From positions 124,001-188,000 of the forward strand of contig CBDIHL010000044.1 of the NCBI GenBank assembly GCA_965279125.1: a stretch of DNA of 64,000 nt, read 5' to 3'. A program made the translations under genes and the position numbers. The notes beneath the pieces were generated by a model. That model had not been told where the DNA came from. It made no database searches and saw nothing but the letters and a program-made list of their open reading frames with translations. This stretch comes from Dinoroseobacter sp965279125. Its GTDB lineage: Bacteria; Pseudomonadota; Alphaproteobacteria; Rhodobacterales; Rhodobacteraceae. Positions 16,326 through 24,529 of the stretch are shown here, in pieces (the first letter of the stretch is position 1; each line of letters starts with the position of its first letter).

Positions 16326-17272
16326 ACCAGGTTCGGTACCGCCCGCCCTTCCGCAAATGCGGTGCAATTGTCGAGCGCCATCCGCCCCATCGCTTCGCGC
16401 ACGTCCAAGGCCGCGGTGCCCAGATGGGGCAGCAAAACGACGTTCTCCATCGCGATGAGGGCGTCAGGGACTTGCGGCTCAAACTCGTACACATCAAGGC
16501 CTGCACCGGCGAGCGTGCCTGCCTCCAGCGCTGCGATCAAGGCGGCCTCATCCACCACATCCCCCCGCGAAATATTGACAAAAATCGCATGTGCCCGCAT
16601 CGCGGCCAAGGCGTCGCGCCCCACCAAATGATGCGTCGCAGCGCCGCCTGGAACCGCGGCGATCACCACATCCGCGGCCATGACTTCGGCCAGACTGTCC
16701 AGCTGACGCGCCGAGAAATCAACCGCTTTGGTCGAGCGGTTATAGTAAACGACATCCATTCCAAACCCGAAATGACACCGCCGGGCGATGGCCTGGCCGA
16801 TCCGCCCCATGCCAACAATGCCCACGGTTTTGCCGCTGACATGCAGGCCGAGCATTTGGATCGGATGCCAGCCTTGCCAAGCGCCATCGCGGACCAAACG
16901 CTCGCCCTCGCCTGCCCGCCTCGCGGTCATCAGCATCAGGGTCATGGCAATATCGGCCGTCGCGTCCGTCACCGCACCCGGCGTGTTGGTCACCGCAACG
17001 CCCGCAGCCGCCGCGGCCTCGGCGTCGATATGATTGTAGCCGACCCCGAAATTCGCCAGCAATTTGCAGCGGATTTCGCCCGCCTCAGAGAAGGCTTTTG
17101 CAGTGAACGCGTCGCCCAAGGTCGGCAGCACGATGTCGTAATCGCGCAGTGCGGCAACGCAGTCTGCATGGGTCATGGGCTGGGTTGTCGGGCGCGTCGT
17201 CACATCAAAACGCGCGTGGGCCTCCGCCATCACACTGTCGGGCAAAGCCCGCGAAATCAAGAGCTTGGTCAA
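16322..17272 (-). CDS. D-2-hydroxyacid dehydrogenase (glyoxylate/hydroxypyruvate reductase-like)
   Basis: The 316-residue NAD(P)-dependent enzyme interconverts 2-oxoacids and D-2-hydroxyacids; the closest resemblance is to glyoxylate/hydroxypyruvate reductases. Visible features are the Rossmann motif VGIVGMGRIGQA near residue 150, NISRGDVVDEAAL with the catalytic-arginine region near 235, and catalytic His in LPHLGTAA near 285. The start is TTG at 17272, preceded by GGAGG at 5 bases; it overlaps the csaA stop (TTGA, 17269-17272), so translation is coupled. It is the last gene of a proC-csaA-dehydrogenase operon. Preferred substrate is not proven. Confidence 0.9.
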   Translation of the reverse strand: MTKLLISRALPDSVMAEAHARFDVTTRPTTQPMTHADCVAALRDYDIVLPTLGDAFTAKAFSEAGEIRCKLLANFGVGYNHIDAEAAAAAGVAVTNTPGAVTDATADIAMTLMLMTARRAGEGERLVRDGAWQGWHPIQMLGLHVSGKTVGIVGMGRIGQAIARRCHFGFGMDVVYYNRSTKAVDFSARQLDSLAEVMAADVVIAAVPGGAATHHLVGRDALAAMRAHAIFVNISRGDVVDEAALIAALEAGTLAGAGLDVYEFEPQVPDALIAMENVVLLPHLGTAALDVREAMGRMALDNCTAFAEGRAVPNLV

Positions 17273-17607
17273 TGTAGCCTCCCGCCATTGGGTACGTCGA
17301 TGTCTGGGCGGATCAGCACGATCTCGCCGTCTTGGTCCGACAGACCCAGCACGAGGATCTCGGACATGAACTTGCCGATCTGACGCGGCGGAAAGTTCAC
17401 CACGGCCATGACTTGCGTCCCAACAAGTGCGTCGGGATCGTAATGGGTGGTGATTTGCGCGCTCGATTTCTTCTCGCCCAACTCGGGACCAAAATCGACC
17501 CAAAGCTTGATGGCGGGCTTGCGCGCTTCGGGAAACGGCTCGGCGCGGGTGACGCGGCCCACGCGGATGTCGAGCTTGAGGAAATCATCAAATGTGATCT
17601 CGCTCAT
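17269..17607 (-). CDS. csaA: tRNA-binding OB-fold protein CsaA
   Basis: This 112-residue protein is a single tRNA-binding (EMAP-II/OB-fold) domain: FLKLDIRVGRVTRAEPFPEA at the N-terminus and NFPPRQIGKFMSEILVLG in the second half are the signature stretches. CsaA is described as an export-related chaperone and as a tRNA-binding dimer. Its start overlaps the proC stop (ATGA, 17604-17607) and its stop overlaps the next start, so the three genes are translationally coupled. Length is typical. Confidence 0.92.
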   Translation of the reverse strand: MSEITFDDFLKLDIRVGRVTRAEPFPEARKPAIKLWVDFGPELGEKKSSAQITTHYDPDALVGTQVMAVVNFPPRQIGKFMSEILVLGLSDQDGEIVLIRPDIDVPNGGRLH

Positions 17608-18425
17608 CCTTTCAACTCCCGGCTACGGTCCGCAGCCGCTTTGACCGTCGCGCGCATCAACGGCGGCAAGCCACCTGCGTCGTCCATCAGCACGCGCAAG
17701 CCCGCTTCTGTCGTCCCGGCAGGCGAAGTAACGTTAACGCGCAATTGGCTGGGGGTCTCATCGGCGGCTTCGGCCAGCGCCCCTGCGCCAGCGACGGTGG
17801 CTTTGGCCAATTGCATCGACAGGGCCTTTGGCAAGCCTTCCGCCTCCGCCGCAGCGGCGAGCGCTTCGATCATGTGAAAGACATACGCGGGACCAGAGCC
17901 GGACACGCCGGTGACCGCGTCCATTTGGTCTTCGCTGTCCAAGCGGACGACCTGTCCAATGGCCGATAACAGCGCCTCGGCCAACGCCAGATGCGCTTCG
18001 GTTGCGGCTCCGTTTCCGATGATCGCGGTGATCCCTTTACCGATGGCCGCGGGAGTGTTGGGCATGGCGCGGATGATTGGCGTTGCCGCGCCGAATGTGT
18101 CTTCGAAAGTCGCGATCGGCGTGCCTGCCGCAACCGATAGGATCAGGGTGTCAGCACCGCCCAAAGCCGCCACCGAGGGCAAAGCCTCACCCATCATCTG
18201 TGGCTTGACAGCAAGCAACGCAACGGCAGGGGCCTCGGGCACGCTTGCGTTAAGGTTAAGGCCTTGGCGCGTTAAGCTTTGCAGCCACTCCGAGGGCTGA
18301 GGATCAAGCACATGCACCGCCTGCGCCGCCACCCCACTGCCGAGCCAACCCGCCAGCATTGCCGATCCCATCTTGCCGCATCCCAGCAAGAACAGCCCGC
18401 GTTCTGATACCTGTGCTAATGTCAT
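17604..18425 (-). CDS. proC: Pyrroline-5-carboxylate reductase
   Basis: The 273-residue enzyme reduces 1-pyrroline-5-carboxylate to L-proline with NAD(P)H, the last step of proline synthesis. The Rossmann motif LLGCGKMGSAMLAGW is near residue 12, and the C-terminal signature is spread over DAVTGVSGSGPAYVFHMIEA (about 160) and VTSPAGTTEAGL (about 230). Normal length. It heads the csaA-dehydrogenase operon and follows the ybjN gene by 18 bases, so that gene may belong to the same transcript. The gene contains one copy (18250-18259) of a 10-base word discussed in the findings. Confidence 0.97.
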   Translation of the reverse strand: MTLAQVSERGLFLLGCGKMGSAMLAGWLGSGVAAQAVHVLDPQPSEWLQSLTRQGLNLNASVPEAPAVALLAVKPQMMGEALPSVAALGGADTLILSVAAGTPIATFEDTFGAATPIIRAMPNTPAAIGKGITAIIGNGAATEAHLALAEALLSAIGQVVRLDSEDQMDAVTGVSGSGPAYVFHMIEALAAAAEAEGLPKALSMQLAKATVAGAGALAEAADETPSQLRVNVTSPAGTTEAGLRVLMDDAGGLPPLMRATVKAAADRSRELKG

Positions 18426-18443
18426 GGCGGCCTCCCGAAGTGA

Positions 18444-18947
18444 TCAGGCGCGACCGTAAGCCTCTGCTATGGCGACTTGCAAGGCGTCTTCTGGATCGCG
18501 TCCGGCCCAGCAGACCAGTTGGAAGGCCGGATAGTAACGCTCGCAATTGGCGACCGCAGCGGTCAGCATCGTGTCGATCTGTTCCGGTCCAGCCTGCACG
18601 CCGCCCGCCAACAGCAACCCGTAGCGAAACACCATTAACTTCTGGGGTTCCCAATAGGTAAACGCGCCCGACCACAAACGGTCGTTCGAGGCGTTCAAAA
18701 TGCCATAAAGTGCCGCCATCCGCGATTCCGGCGGCTCCATCTCGAAAGTGCAGACGAGGCGCAATGTCTCGTCATAAGCCGACCACGCAAGCGTCACGGA
18801 ATAGGTGCGCCACTGGCCCTGAACCGCCATCGCGATCTGGTCATCGGTTATACGATCAAAGTCCCACGCGTGGTGCTCGGCCAGCGTTTCAACGATGTCT
18901 ATGGGATGGACGTCTTCCGACTCCATCAGCTGCTCTAGGGTCGACAT
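18444..18947 (-). CDS. YbjN domain-containing protein
   Basis: The 167-residue protein fits the YbjN family (type III secretion chaperone-like fold): acidic N-terminus VHPIDIVETLAEHHAWDFDR, central RTYSVTLAWSAYDETLRLVC and the conserved YWEPQKLMVFRYGLLL. YbjN proteins affect motility and stress responses in enteric bacteria, but the molecular role is unclear. It lies 18 bases upstream of proC, probably in one transcript. Length is normal. The 298 bases upstream, before the divergent-facing ubiK, show no gene or clear regulatory element. Confidence 0.85.
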   Translation of the reverse strand: MSTLEQLMESEDVHPIDIVETLAEHHAWDFDRITDDQIAMAVQGQWRTYSVTLAWSAYDETLRLVCTFEMEPPESRMAALYGILNASNDRLWSGAFTYWEPQKLMVFRYGLLLAGGVQAGPEQIDTMLTAAVANCERYYPAFQLVCWAGRDPEDALQVAIAEAYGRA

Positions 18948-19245
18948 GCCCGGGCCCCGTTTTCATTTTGGCCTGCTCCGGGGAGGTCCCGCAACAAACT
19001 GGGTGTCCATGCAAGACCCCGTGTTGCCTGCACGAAAGCCTTACCAGATATGGTGGTCGCCATGCCGATTTGTGTAAAGGGATTTATCCCGTGCAGCAAC
19101 CTATGCGCGCGATTTGTCGCCGGTTGCCCACAGAAAATGTCAACGACTCCAATGGATTGTTGGAGACAGACAAGATCGCTGCACCGCAGCATTGCAGATG
19201 TGCAAGCCCGCTCCGCGCATTCGCGCAAGACCGGGCCTGCCGCGC

Positions 19246-19491
19246 TTACTTTGCCTTGGCTTCCAGCGCCGCAATCCGGGCCGACAGCGCTTCGTTTTCT
19301 TCGCGCGCCTTCTGAGCCATCGCGCGCACCGCATCAAATTCCTCGCGCGTGACGAAATCACGGTCCGCCAGCCAGCGGTCCATGAAGCCCTTCATCGCGG
19401 TTTCGGCTTCGTCTTTTGCGCCTTGGGCCACGCCCATCGCATTGGTCATCAATTGGCTGACATCATCGAGGATCTTGTTGCGGCTTTGCAT
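19246..19491 (-). CDS. ubiK: UbiK-type accessory factor (BMFP domain)
   Basis: The 81-residue protein is a membrane-fusogenic coiled-coil protein: MQSRNKILDDVSQLMTNAMG forms the amphipathic helix and REENEALSARIAALEAKAK the C-terminal coiled coil, with the conserved FVTREEFDAVRAMAQKARE between. UbiK supports aerobic ubiquinone synthesis by binding UbiJ in enterobacteria; related BMFP proteins affect host entry in Brucella. The symbol is a family-level assignment. It is divergent from lgt. Confidence 0.85.
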   Translation of the reverse strand: MQSRNKILDDVSQLMTNAMGVAQGAKDEAETAMKGFMDRWLADRDFVTREEFDAVRAMAQKAREENEALSARIAALEAKAK

Positions 19492-19615
19492 GGCACGGGC
19501 TCCGTTAACGCTAAGGGGTCTGTTGGTTAAGATATGGGGGCGCTTGGGGGAAACCTCAAGGTTGACTTCACCCTGCCGCCTCGCCAGCTAGGAAGCGTCC
19601 GACCGGAGTTTTGTG

Positions 19616-20509
19616 ATGATGCTCGCCATCCCCTTTCCGCCCCTCGCGCCTGAGATTTTTACAATCGCTATTGGCGGGTTCAACTTTTCCCTGCGCTGGT
19701 ATGCGCTCGCCTATATCGCCGGGCTGCTGATCGGCTGGTGGATCGTGGCAAGCCTGATGCGCCGGACGCATCTGTGGCTGGCCGACACGCCGCCGATGAC
19801 CGTGCCGCAGGTGGAGGCTTTGCTGACTTGGGTGATCCTCGGCGTCGTCTTGGGCGGGCGGCTTGGCTACGTCGCCTTCTATCAACCCGATTACTACCTC
19901 GCCAACCCGTCCGAGATTCTGATGATCTGGCAGGGCGGCATGTCGTTCCATGGCGGCTTTCTGGGCGTGGTTGTCGCGGGGCTGCTCTATTGTTGGTATA
20001 TCAAGGCCCCGATCCTGCCCGTCGCGGACGCCTTGGCGGTCGCTGCCCCGATCGGCTTGTTGCTGGGCCGTATCGCAAACTTCATTAACGCTGAACTCTG
20101 GGGCCGTCCGACCGATGTCGCTTGGGGCGTGATCTTTCCCGGACAGGCGGCGCAGGATTGCGGCCCGGCGATCTCGGACCTGTGTGCGCGCCATCCCTCG
20201 CAGCTTTATGAGGCGGCACTCGAGGGTTTGTTTCTGGCGCTGATCCTCTTCTGGCTGGCCTATCGTCGCGGGGCCTTGCAGCGGCCCGGTCTGATCACGG
20301 GCGTTTTCCTCGCCGGGTACGGAGCCGCCCGCGCCTTTGTGGAGCTTTACCGCCAGCCAGACGCGCAATTCGTCACCGAAACCAACCCTTTGGGACATGC
20401 CTATTTCATCGGCGAGATCGGGTTAACCATGGGCCAAGTTTTGTCTTTGCCGATGATCGCGCTCGGGCTGGGCCTTGTTCTGGGAAGCTATCTGCGGCGC
20501 GCACGATGA
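19616..20509 (+). CDS. lgt: Prolipoprotein diacylglyceryl transferase
   Basis: This 297-residue inner-membrane enzyme moves diacylglycerol from phosphatidylglycerol to the lipobox cysteine of prolipoproteins. Seven or so membrane segments are visible with the hallmarks WQGGMSFHGGF near residue 105 (catalytic His) and the signature GRIANFINAELWGRPTD near residue 145. Three start codons are adjacent (GTG 19613, ATG 19616, ATG 19619); GGAG at 19605-19608 is best spaced for 19616. It overlaps the methyltransferase gene by four bases (ATGA), starting the lgt-midA-pgeF operon. Confidence 0.97.
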   Translation: MMLAIPFPPLAPEIFTIAIGGFNFSLRWYALAYIAGLLIGWWIVASLMRRTHLWLADTPPMTVPQVEALLTWVILGVVLGGRLGYVAFYQPDYYLANPSEILMIWQGGMSFHGGFLGVVVAGLLYCWYIKAPILPVADALAVAAPIGLLLGRIANFINAELWGRPTDVAWGVIFPGQAAQDCGPAISDLCARHPSQLYEAALEGLFLALILFWLAYRRGALQRPGLITGVFLAGYGAARAFVELYRQPDAQFVTETNPLGHAYFIGEIGLTMGQVLSLPMIALGLGLVLGSYLRRAR

Positions 20510-21585
20510 CCCCTCTTGCGGGCCTTCTTGCGGCACGGATTGCGCAAACCGGGCCGTTAACCATCGCAGACTATATGACCGAATGCCTGCTGCACCCGGT
20601 CCATGGCTACTACACCACACGCGATCCGTTCGGCATTGCGGGCGACTTCATCACTGCGCCCGAGATCAGCCAAATGTTCGGCGAACTGATCGGGCTGGCC
20701 CTGGTCCAAGCGTGGCTGGAGCAAGGCGCGCCGAAAGACGCCGTGCTGGTCGAGTTGGGACCGGGGCGCGGCACCTTGATGGCAGATGCCTTGCGCGCCA
20801 TGGCCGCCGTTCCCGGTGCCACCTTCACCCCGCATCTGGTCGAGGCCAGCCCAAGCCTGCGCGCGGTCCAGGCGCAGACCCTCAAAGATCATGCACCCGT
20901 CTTCCATGATCACCCCGGCACCTTGCCCGACGCCCCCACCTTCCTAATCGCCAACGAGTTTTTCGACGCCCTACCGATCCGCCAGTTTCTGCGCAAAGGC
21001 GACGGATGGGCCGAGCGGCAGGTGGGCCTGAGTGACGGAGCGCTGGCATTCGGCCTCGCAGCGCCCTCGCCGCGCGACGATCTCAGCCACCGGCTCGCAG
21101 ACACGCAGGACGGAGATCTGGTCGAGCTTTGCATCCCCGCACAGCCCCTGATCGATGACATCGCCCGGCGCATTGCGACCCATGGCGGGGCCGCCTTGAT
21201 CATCGACTATGGCAGTGCGGGCGGCGTGGGAGATACGTTCCAAGCCGTGCGCGGCCACGCCAAAGAGCCACCCCTGGCGCATCCCGGCCAAGCTGATTTG
21301 ACCGCGCATGTGGATTTCGCTGCGCTCGCCCGCACCGCGCGCGCGGCAGGGATCACTGTGACGGGGCCCGTGACGCAAGGCGTTTTCCTCGAACGGCTCG
21401 GCATCACCCCACGCGCCCAAGCGCTTGGCGCGCGCATGGACGGCGCAGCGCGGGACGCTCATATCGCGGCACATCGGCGCTTGACGCATCCCGACGAAAT
21501 GGGGAGCCTCTTTCAAGTGCTGGGCCTGACCCCTGTCACTGCCCCACCTCTTGCTGGAACCATCGGAGCCGCTGCCACATCATGA
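20506..21585 (+). CDS. SAM-dependent methyltransferase, MidA/NDUFAF7 type
   Basis: The 359-residue protein belongs to COG1565. Its mitochondrial homologue NDUFAF7/MidA methylates an arginine of a complex I subunit during assembly. Features include the N-terminal TIADYMTECLLHPVHGYY, GDFITAPEISQMFGELIG, the SAM-binding LVELGPGRGTLM near residue 80 and FLIANEFFDALPIRQF near 145. It overlaps both lgt and pgeF by four bases (ATGA), so the three are translationally coupled. A role in complex I assembly is inferred by homology. Confidence 0.92.
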   Translation: MTPLAGLLAARIAQTGPLTIADYMTECLLHPVHGYYTTRDPFGIAGDFITAPEISQMFGELIGLALVQAWLEQGAPKDAVLVELGPGRGTLMADALRAMAAVPGATFTPHLVEASPSLRAVQAQTLKDHAPVFHDHPGTLPDAPTFLIANEFFDALPIRQFLRKGDGWAERQVGLSDGALAFGLAAPSPRDDLSHRLADTQDGDLVELCIPAQPLIDDIARRIATHGGAALIIDYGSAGGVGDTFQAVRGHAKEPPLAHPGQADLTAHVDFAALARTARAAGITVTGPVTQGVFLERLGITPRAQALGARMDGAARDAHIAAHRRLTHPDEMGSLFQVLGLTPVTAPPLAGTIGAAATS

Positions 21586-22340
21586 CCCTTCAGGTTCTTA
21601 CCTCCGACGCGCTTGCCGCAACCCGCCATGGCTTTTTCACCCGCAAAGGCGGGGCGTCTTCGGGCCTTTTTGAGGGGCTGAACTGCGGGGCGGGGTCGTC
21701 CGATTTGGCCGAAGCCGTGGCCATGAACCGCGCGCGCGTTGCAGCGCATATGGATGTTGCGGCACAGAACCTGATCACCGTTAACCAAACCCATTCGGCC
21801 ATCGCGCTGTCCGTGACCGGGCCATTTGACGGCGCGGCCCCGGAAGCAGACGGCATCGCGACCGCGACGCAGGGCCTCGTGCTGGGGATCCTGACCGCCG
21901 ATTGCCAGCCGGTGCTTTTTGCGGATGCCAAAGCGGGCGTGGTCGGCGCGGCCCATGCGGGCTGGAAGGGCGCACAGGGCGGCGTGTTGGAGGCGACGCT
22001 TGAGGTGATGGAAAGCCTCGGGGCTGAGCGGGCGAATATAACGGCTGTCATCGGGCCGTCGATCAGCCAACAAGCCTATGAAGTCGGGCCAGAATTTCTG
22101 GATCGCTTCCTGGATGAAGACCCTGAGAACAGCCGTTTTTTTGCTGGGGGTGCGGGCGATAAGGCGCAGTTTGATCTGATCTCTTACGGGCTGCACCGCT
22201 TGCGCAGCGCCGGGGTCGGGCATGCTGAATGGACAGGGCATTGCACCTATGGGGATGCGGATAAGTTCTACTCGTTCCGTCGCACGACGCATCTGGGCGA
22301 GGCCGATTACGGGCGATTGATCTCTACCATCCGCCTCTAG
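21582..22340 (+). CDS. pgeF: Peptidoglycan editing factor PgeF (YfiH/LACC1-type multicopper-like)
   Basis: The 252-residue protein matches YfiH/PgeF, a purine nucleoside phosphorylase/laccase-domain fold enzyme that also prevents misincorporation of L-Ser in place of L-Ala in peptidoglycan precursors in E. coli. Zinc and active-site residues are visible in VNQTHS (about 70), TADCQPVLFAD (about 105) and AAHAGWKGAQGGV (about 125), and the C-terminal SFRRTTHLGEADYGRL. Length is normal. It closes the lgt-midA-pgeF operon. Confidence 0.95.
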   Translation: MTLQVLTSDALAATRHGFFTRKGGASSGLFEGLNCGAGSSDLAEAVAMNRARVAAHMDVAAQNLITVNQTHSAIALSVTGPFDGAAPEADGIATATQGLVLGILTADCQPVLFADAKAGVVGAAHAGWKGAQGGVLEATLEVMESLGAERANITAVIGPSISQQAYEVGPEFLDRFLDEDPENSRFFAGGAGDKAQFDLISYGLHRLRSAGVGHAEWTGHCTYGDADKFYSFRRTTHLGEADYGRLISTIRL

Positions 22341-22448
22341 CTTCGCCACGATACTGCCATAGTTTACGCGGGCAAAGTTCTACCGCTCGGGTCCAATACG
22401 TCCATAACTTGAGTAAAATGCCCCGCAACGGACTGTTTCCAGACCGCC

Positions 22449-22454
22449 TATAAT
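22449..22454 (+). promoter_or_regulatory. Candidate -10 element for the small-gene transcript
   Basis: A perfect TATAAT occurs in the gap after pgeF. No good -35 hexamer is seen at 16-18 bases, so it could depend on another sigma factor or an activator. If used, the leader before the ATG at 22626 would be about 165 bases long. Confidence 0.35.
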
Positions 22455-22483
22455 ACGGGCGTTTCCCCGCAAGAACCGCACCC

Positions 22484-22615
22484 ATGTCCAAAACCCGCCG
22501 CATTGCCCCGCCATACACACGGGGCTGGCGGTCCACACCTGACCCTCGGCGCGTAATGGTAACCCCACGGTCCGAAGTTTGGGCCAATTGCTTGTCCGGG
22601 GGGGCAAGCGTGTAA
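22484..22615 (+). CDS. Possible leader ORF, 43 codons
   Basis: ATG at 22484 opens a 43-codon frame (MSKTRRIAPPYTRGWRST at the start) whose TAA at 22613-22615 overlaps the AAGGAG ribosome site of the next small gene. No strong ribosome site precedes it. The tight junction is what one would expect of a coupled leader peptide, but chance is equally possible. No homologue is recognised. Confidence 0.2.
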   Translation: MSKTRRIAPPYTRGWRSTPDPRRVMVTPRSEVWANCLSGGASV

Positions 22616-22625
22616 GGAGCAAACA

Positions 22626-22775
22626 ATGCGTAAGACACCGCGTTGGCTGAAATCGGTCATTGCAGAGGCTGACAAAACCACTGCCAAACTGCCCTACGAG
22701 CGCGGCAATCGCCGTCCCGCATGGGTGCGTGAGGCGGCACAGTCCCCTGCCCCATCAAAGCTGAAAACAGCGTGA
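22626..22775 (+). CDS. Small conserved hypothetical protein, 49 residues
   Basis: The frame reads MRKTPRWLKSVIAEADK and ends RREAA-like with PSKLKTA; it is basic and hydrophilic with two Trp residues. AAGGAG at 22614-22619 sits 6 bases before the ATG, an excellent ribosome site. A strong intrinsic terminator follows 80 bases after the stop. Small proteins starting K-T-P-R-W-L-K seem to recur in Rhodobacteraceae, from memory and not checked. No function can be proposed. Confidence 0.6.
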   Translation: MRKTPRWLKSVIAEADKTTAKLPYERGNRRPAWVREAAQSPAPSKLKTA

Positions 22776-22854
22776 CCATTCACCGGCAGGGCGTTGCCCG
22801 CCGCCGGACCCTGATCTTTCTTCGTTAAGGTCTGCTAACCACTCTCAGAAAGAT

Positions 22855-22885
22855 GACGCGCCCCAAATGGGCGCGTCTTTTTTTT
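22855..22885 (+). terminator. Strong intrinsic terminator
   Basis: GACGCGCCC (22855-22863) pairs perfectly with GGGCGCGTC (22869-22877) around CAAAT and is followed by eight Ts. It ends the small-protein transcript. The rest of the 356-base gap to 23131 shows no gene; an AAGGACGAG ribosome site for the next gene lies at its end. Confidence 0.92.
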
Positions 22886-23131
22886 GCGCCTACGCGGGAC
22901 CGCGTTTGGGCGCGTGGCAGACGGACGCGGAAGTCATGTGATTCGTTGCATGATTTGGCACCAAACCCGCCTGATCGTCCCCAGCCTGCGCACAATCCTG
23001 CCCCGGCGCGCCGCATTTGTTCCCCAATCAGGGTCAAATAAGCCAGGATTTTGACAGGCAGCCAGATTGCCGCCATGAAGGATGTGTTCTGCAAGCGGTG
23101 GGGGCCGACGCAGTCCTGAAAGGACGAGCTT

Positions 23132-23812
23132 ATGGCTCTCATGGTCCCAAATCCGGCAGCACTTTCCGCTGTTGCTTATGCTCCCTCTGGCACGCGCGCC
23201 CCTCTCGCGCAGGCACGAGTTGAAAGTTGCTGCCGGGTTGGACCCGCCTTGCGTCGGATCGCGCGCACCATCCCGATTGTTCCGGATCTGCTCACAGCAT
23301 TCGCGGCCTACAGTCATGGCACCGAGTTCGCCACACCGACTGGTCCCGGCATGGCGGTCGAAGATATCGTACCGGGGTGTGAGCTACGCATGATGGATGG
23401 GGCCACCACTAAGGTCTTGTGGGTTGGCATGATCGATCTAACACCACAGACAGCACACCGATTATTCGGCGATGGGGCAGCCCCCCTTGTGCGTATCTTG
23501 CCCGACCGTTTTGGCTATGCCCGCCCGGCCCGCGACCTAATTCTTGGCGCGCACGCCCAAGTTATTGGTCACGGTCTGGCACATGATCTGGTGGATTACG
23601 AGCAGGTCTTGCCGGTCACCCCGCCCGGTCCCGTGCGCTTATTCCAACTGGTCTGCGACAAACCCGGTGGGCAGTTGATCGCAAACGGCCTTGGCGTGCC
23701 CGGTTTTGCGCTGGGATCATGGATGGAGCACCAAGATCCTCTCGTTCAGGGCGTGATGCAAAGCCTACTGCCGGGCGGTGACCGTCCAATGGGTGGCGCG
23801 CGCGTGGCCTAG
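23132..23812 (+). CDS. Hint-domain (Hedgehog/intein-like) protein, degenerate
   Basis: The 226-residue protein carries a Hint-type segment from about residue 64: GTEFATPTGPGMAVEDIVPG, then TTKVLWVGM and DLILGAHAQVIGHG. This is the pattern of Hint_2 proteins common in Rhodobacteraceae. In active versions a Cys stands just before the G-T-x-x-x-T-P turn; here the equivalent stretch is AAYSHGTEF with no Cys, so self-cleavage is doubtful (Ser could replace it). No signal peptide or repeat passenger domain is seen. Function unknown. Confidence 0.65.
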   Translation: MALMVPNPAALSAVAYAPSGTRAPLAQARVESCCRVGPALRRIARTIPIVPDLLTAFAAYSHGTEFATPTGPGMAVEDIVPGCELRMMDGATTKVLWVGMIDLTPQTAHRLFGDGAAPLVRILPDRFGYARPARDLILGAHAQVIGHGLAHDLVDYEQVLPVTPPGPVRLFQLVCDKPGGQLIANGLGVPGFALGSWMEHQDPLVQGVMQSLLPGGDRPMGGARVA

Positions 23813-23822
23813 GGGCCCGACC

Positions 23823-24323
23823 CTAAGCTTGCTGGGTCAAGCGCGCTTCGAGCACATCAAACGGCACGCCCGGATCATCCTTGCTGCCGCGAATGACCAA
23901 TGACGTTTTGACGCTCGCCACATTTGGGGCTGAGGTCAGATGCTCGGTCAGGAAGCTTTGGAAGCTGCTCAGGTCCGGCGCCACGCATTTGAGAATAAAG
24001 TCGATCTCGCCGTTGAGCATATGACACTCGCGCACCAGCGGCCATTCGCGGCAGCGCGCCTCGAAAGCCGACAGATCCGCTTCGGCCTGCGAATTTAGCC
24101 CCACAAGTGCGAAAACCTGCACCTCGAACCCCAGATTGCGGGCGTCGACCTGCGCATGATAGCCGTTGATGAAGCCCTGCTCTTCGAGGGTGCGCACCCG
24201 GCGCAGGCATGGCGGCGCGGAAATACCGACGCGTTTGGCCAACTCGACATTGGTCATCCGTCCATCGGCCTGCAATTCAGCCAGAATTTTTCGGTCGATT
24301 TCATCTAAACGTGAACCAGGCAT
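23823..24323 (-). CDS. Lrp/AsnC family transcriptional regulator
   Basis: This 166-residue regulator has an N-terminal HTH (LDEIDRKILAELQADGRMTN and VELAKRVGISAPPCLRRVRT) and a C-terminal RAM ligand-binding domain (VRECHMLNGEIDFILKCVAP). It is divergent from trxB with 206 bases between starts; Lrp-type genes beside trxB are common in Rhodobacteraceae, suggesting local control of thioredoxin reductase and autoregulation. The effector is not evident; amino acids are usual. Confidence 0.93.
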   Translation of the reverse strand: MPGSRLDEIDRKILAELQADGRMTNVELAKRVGISAPPCLRRVRTLEEQGFINGYHAQVDARNLGFEVQVFALVGLNSQAEADLSAFEARCREWPLVRECHMLNGEIDFILKCVAPDLSSFQSFLTEHLTSAPNVASVKTSLVIRGSKDDPGVPFDVLEARLTQQA

Positions 24324-24529
24324 GATTGGTCATTCTCCCCCTGCTCGCGGCGTGACCTTATGCGGACAGCCCTTCGCGCGCAATAATATTTCGCGGTTGG
24401 GTAAGAAAAATTCCCAATCCTGCATTTTTGCGCCGATGACCCCGGCTTGGATAATTCCCACCGCTTCTCTTTAATCACCGCCCTTTCGCAGATATATGTT
24501 CCCCTCTTACTTGTCATACTGGATCCGCC

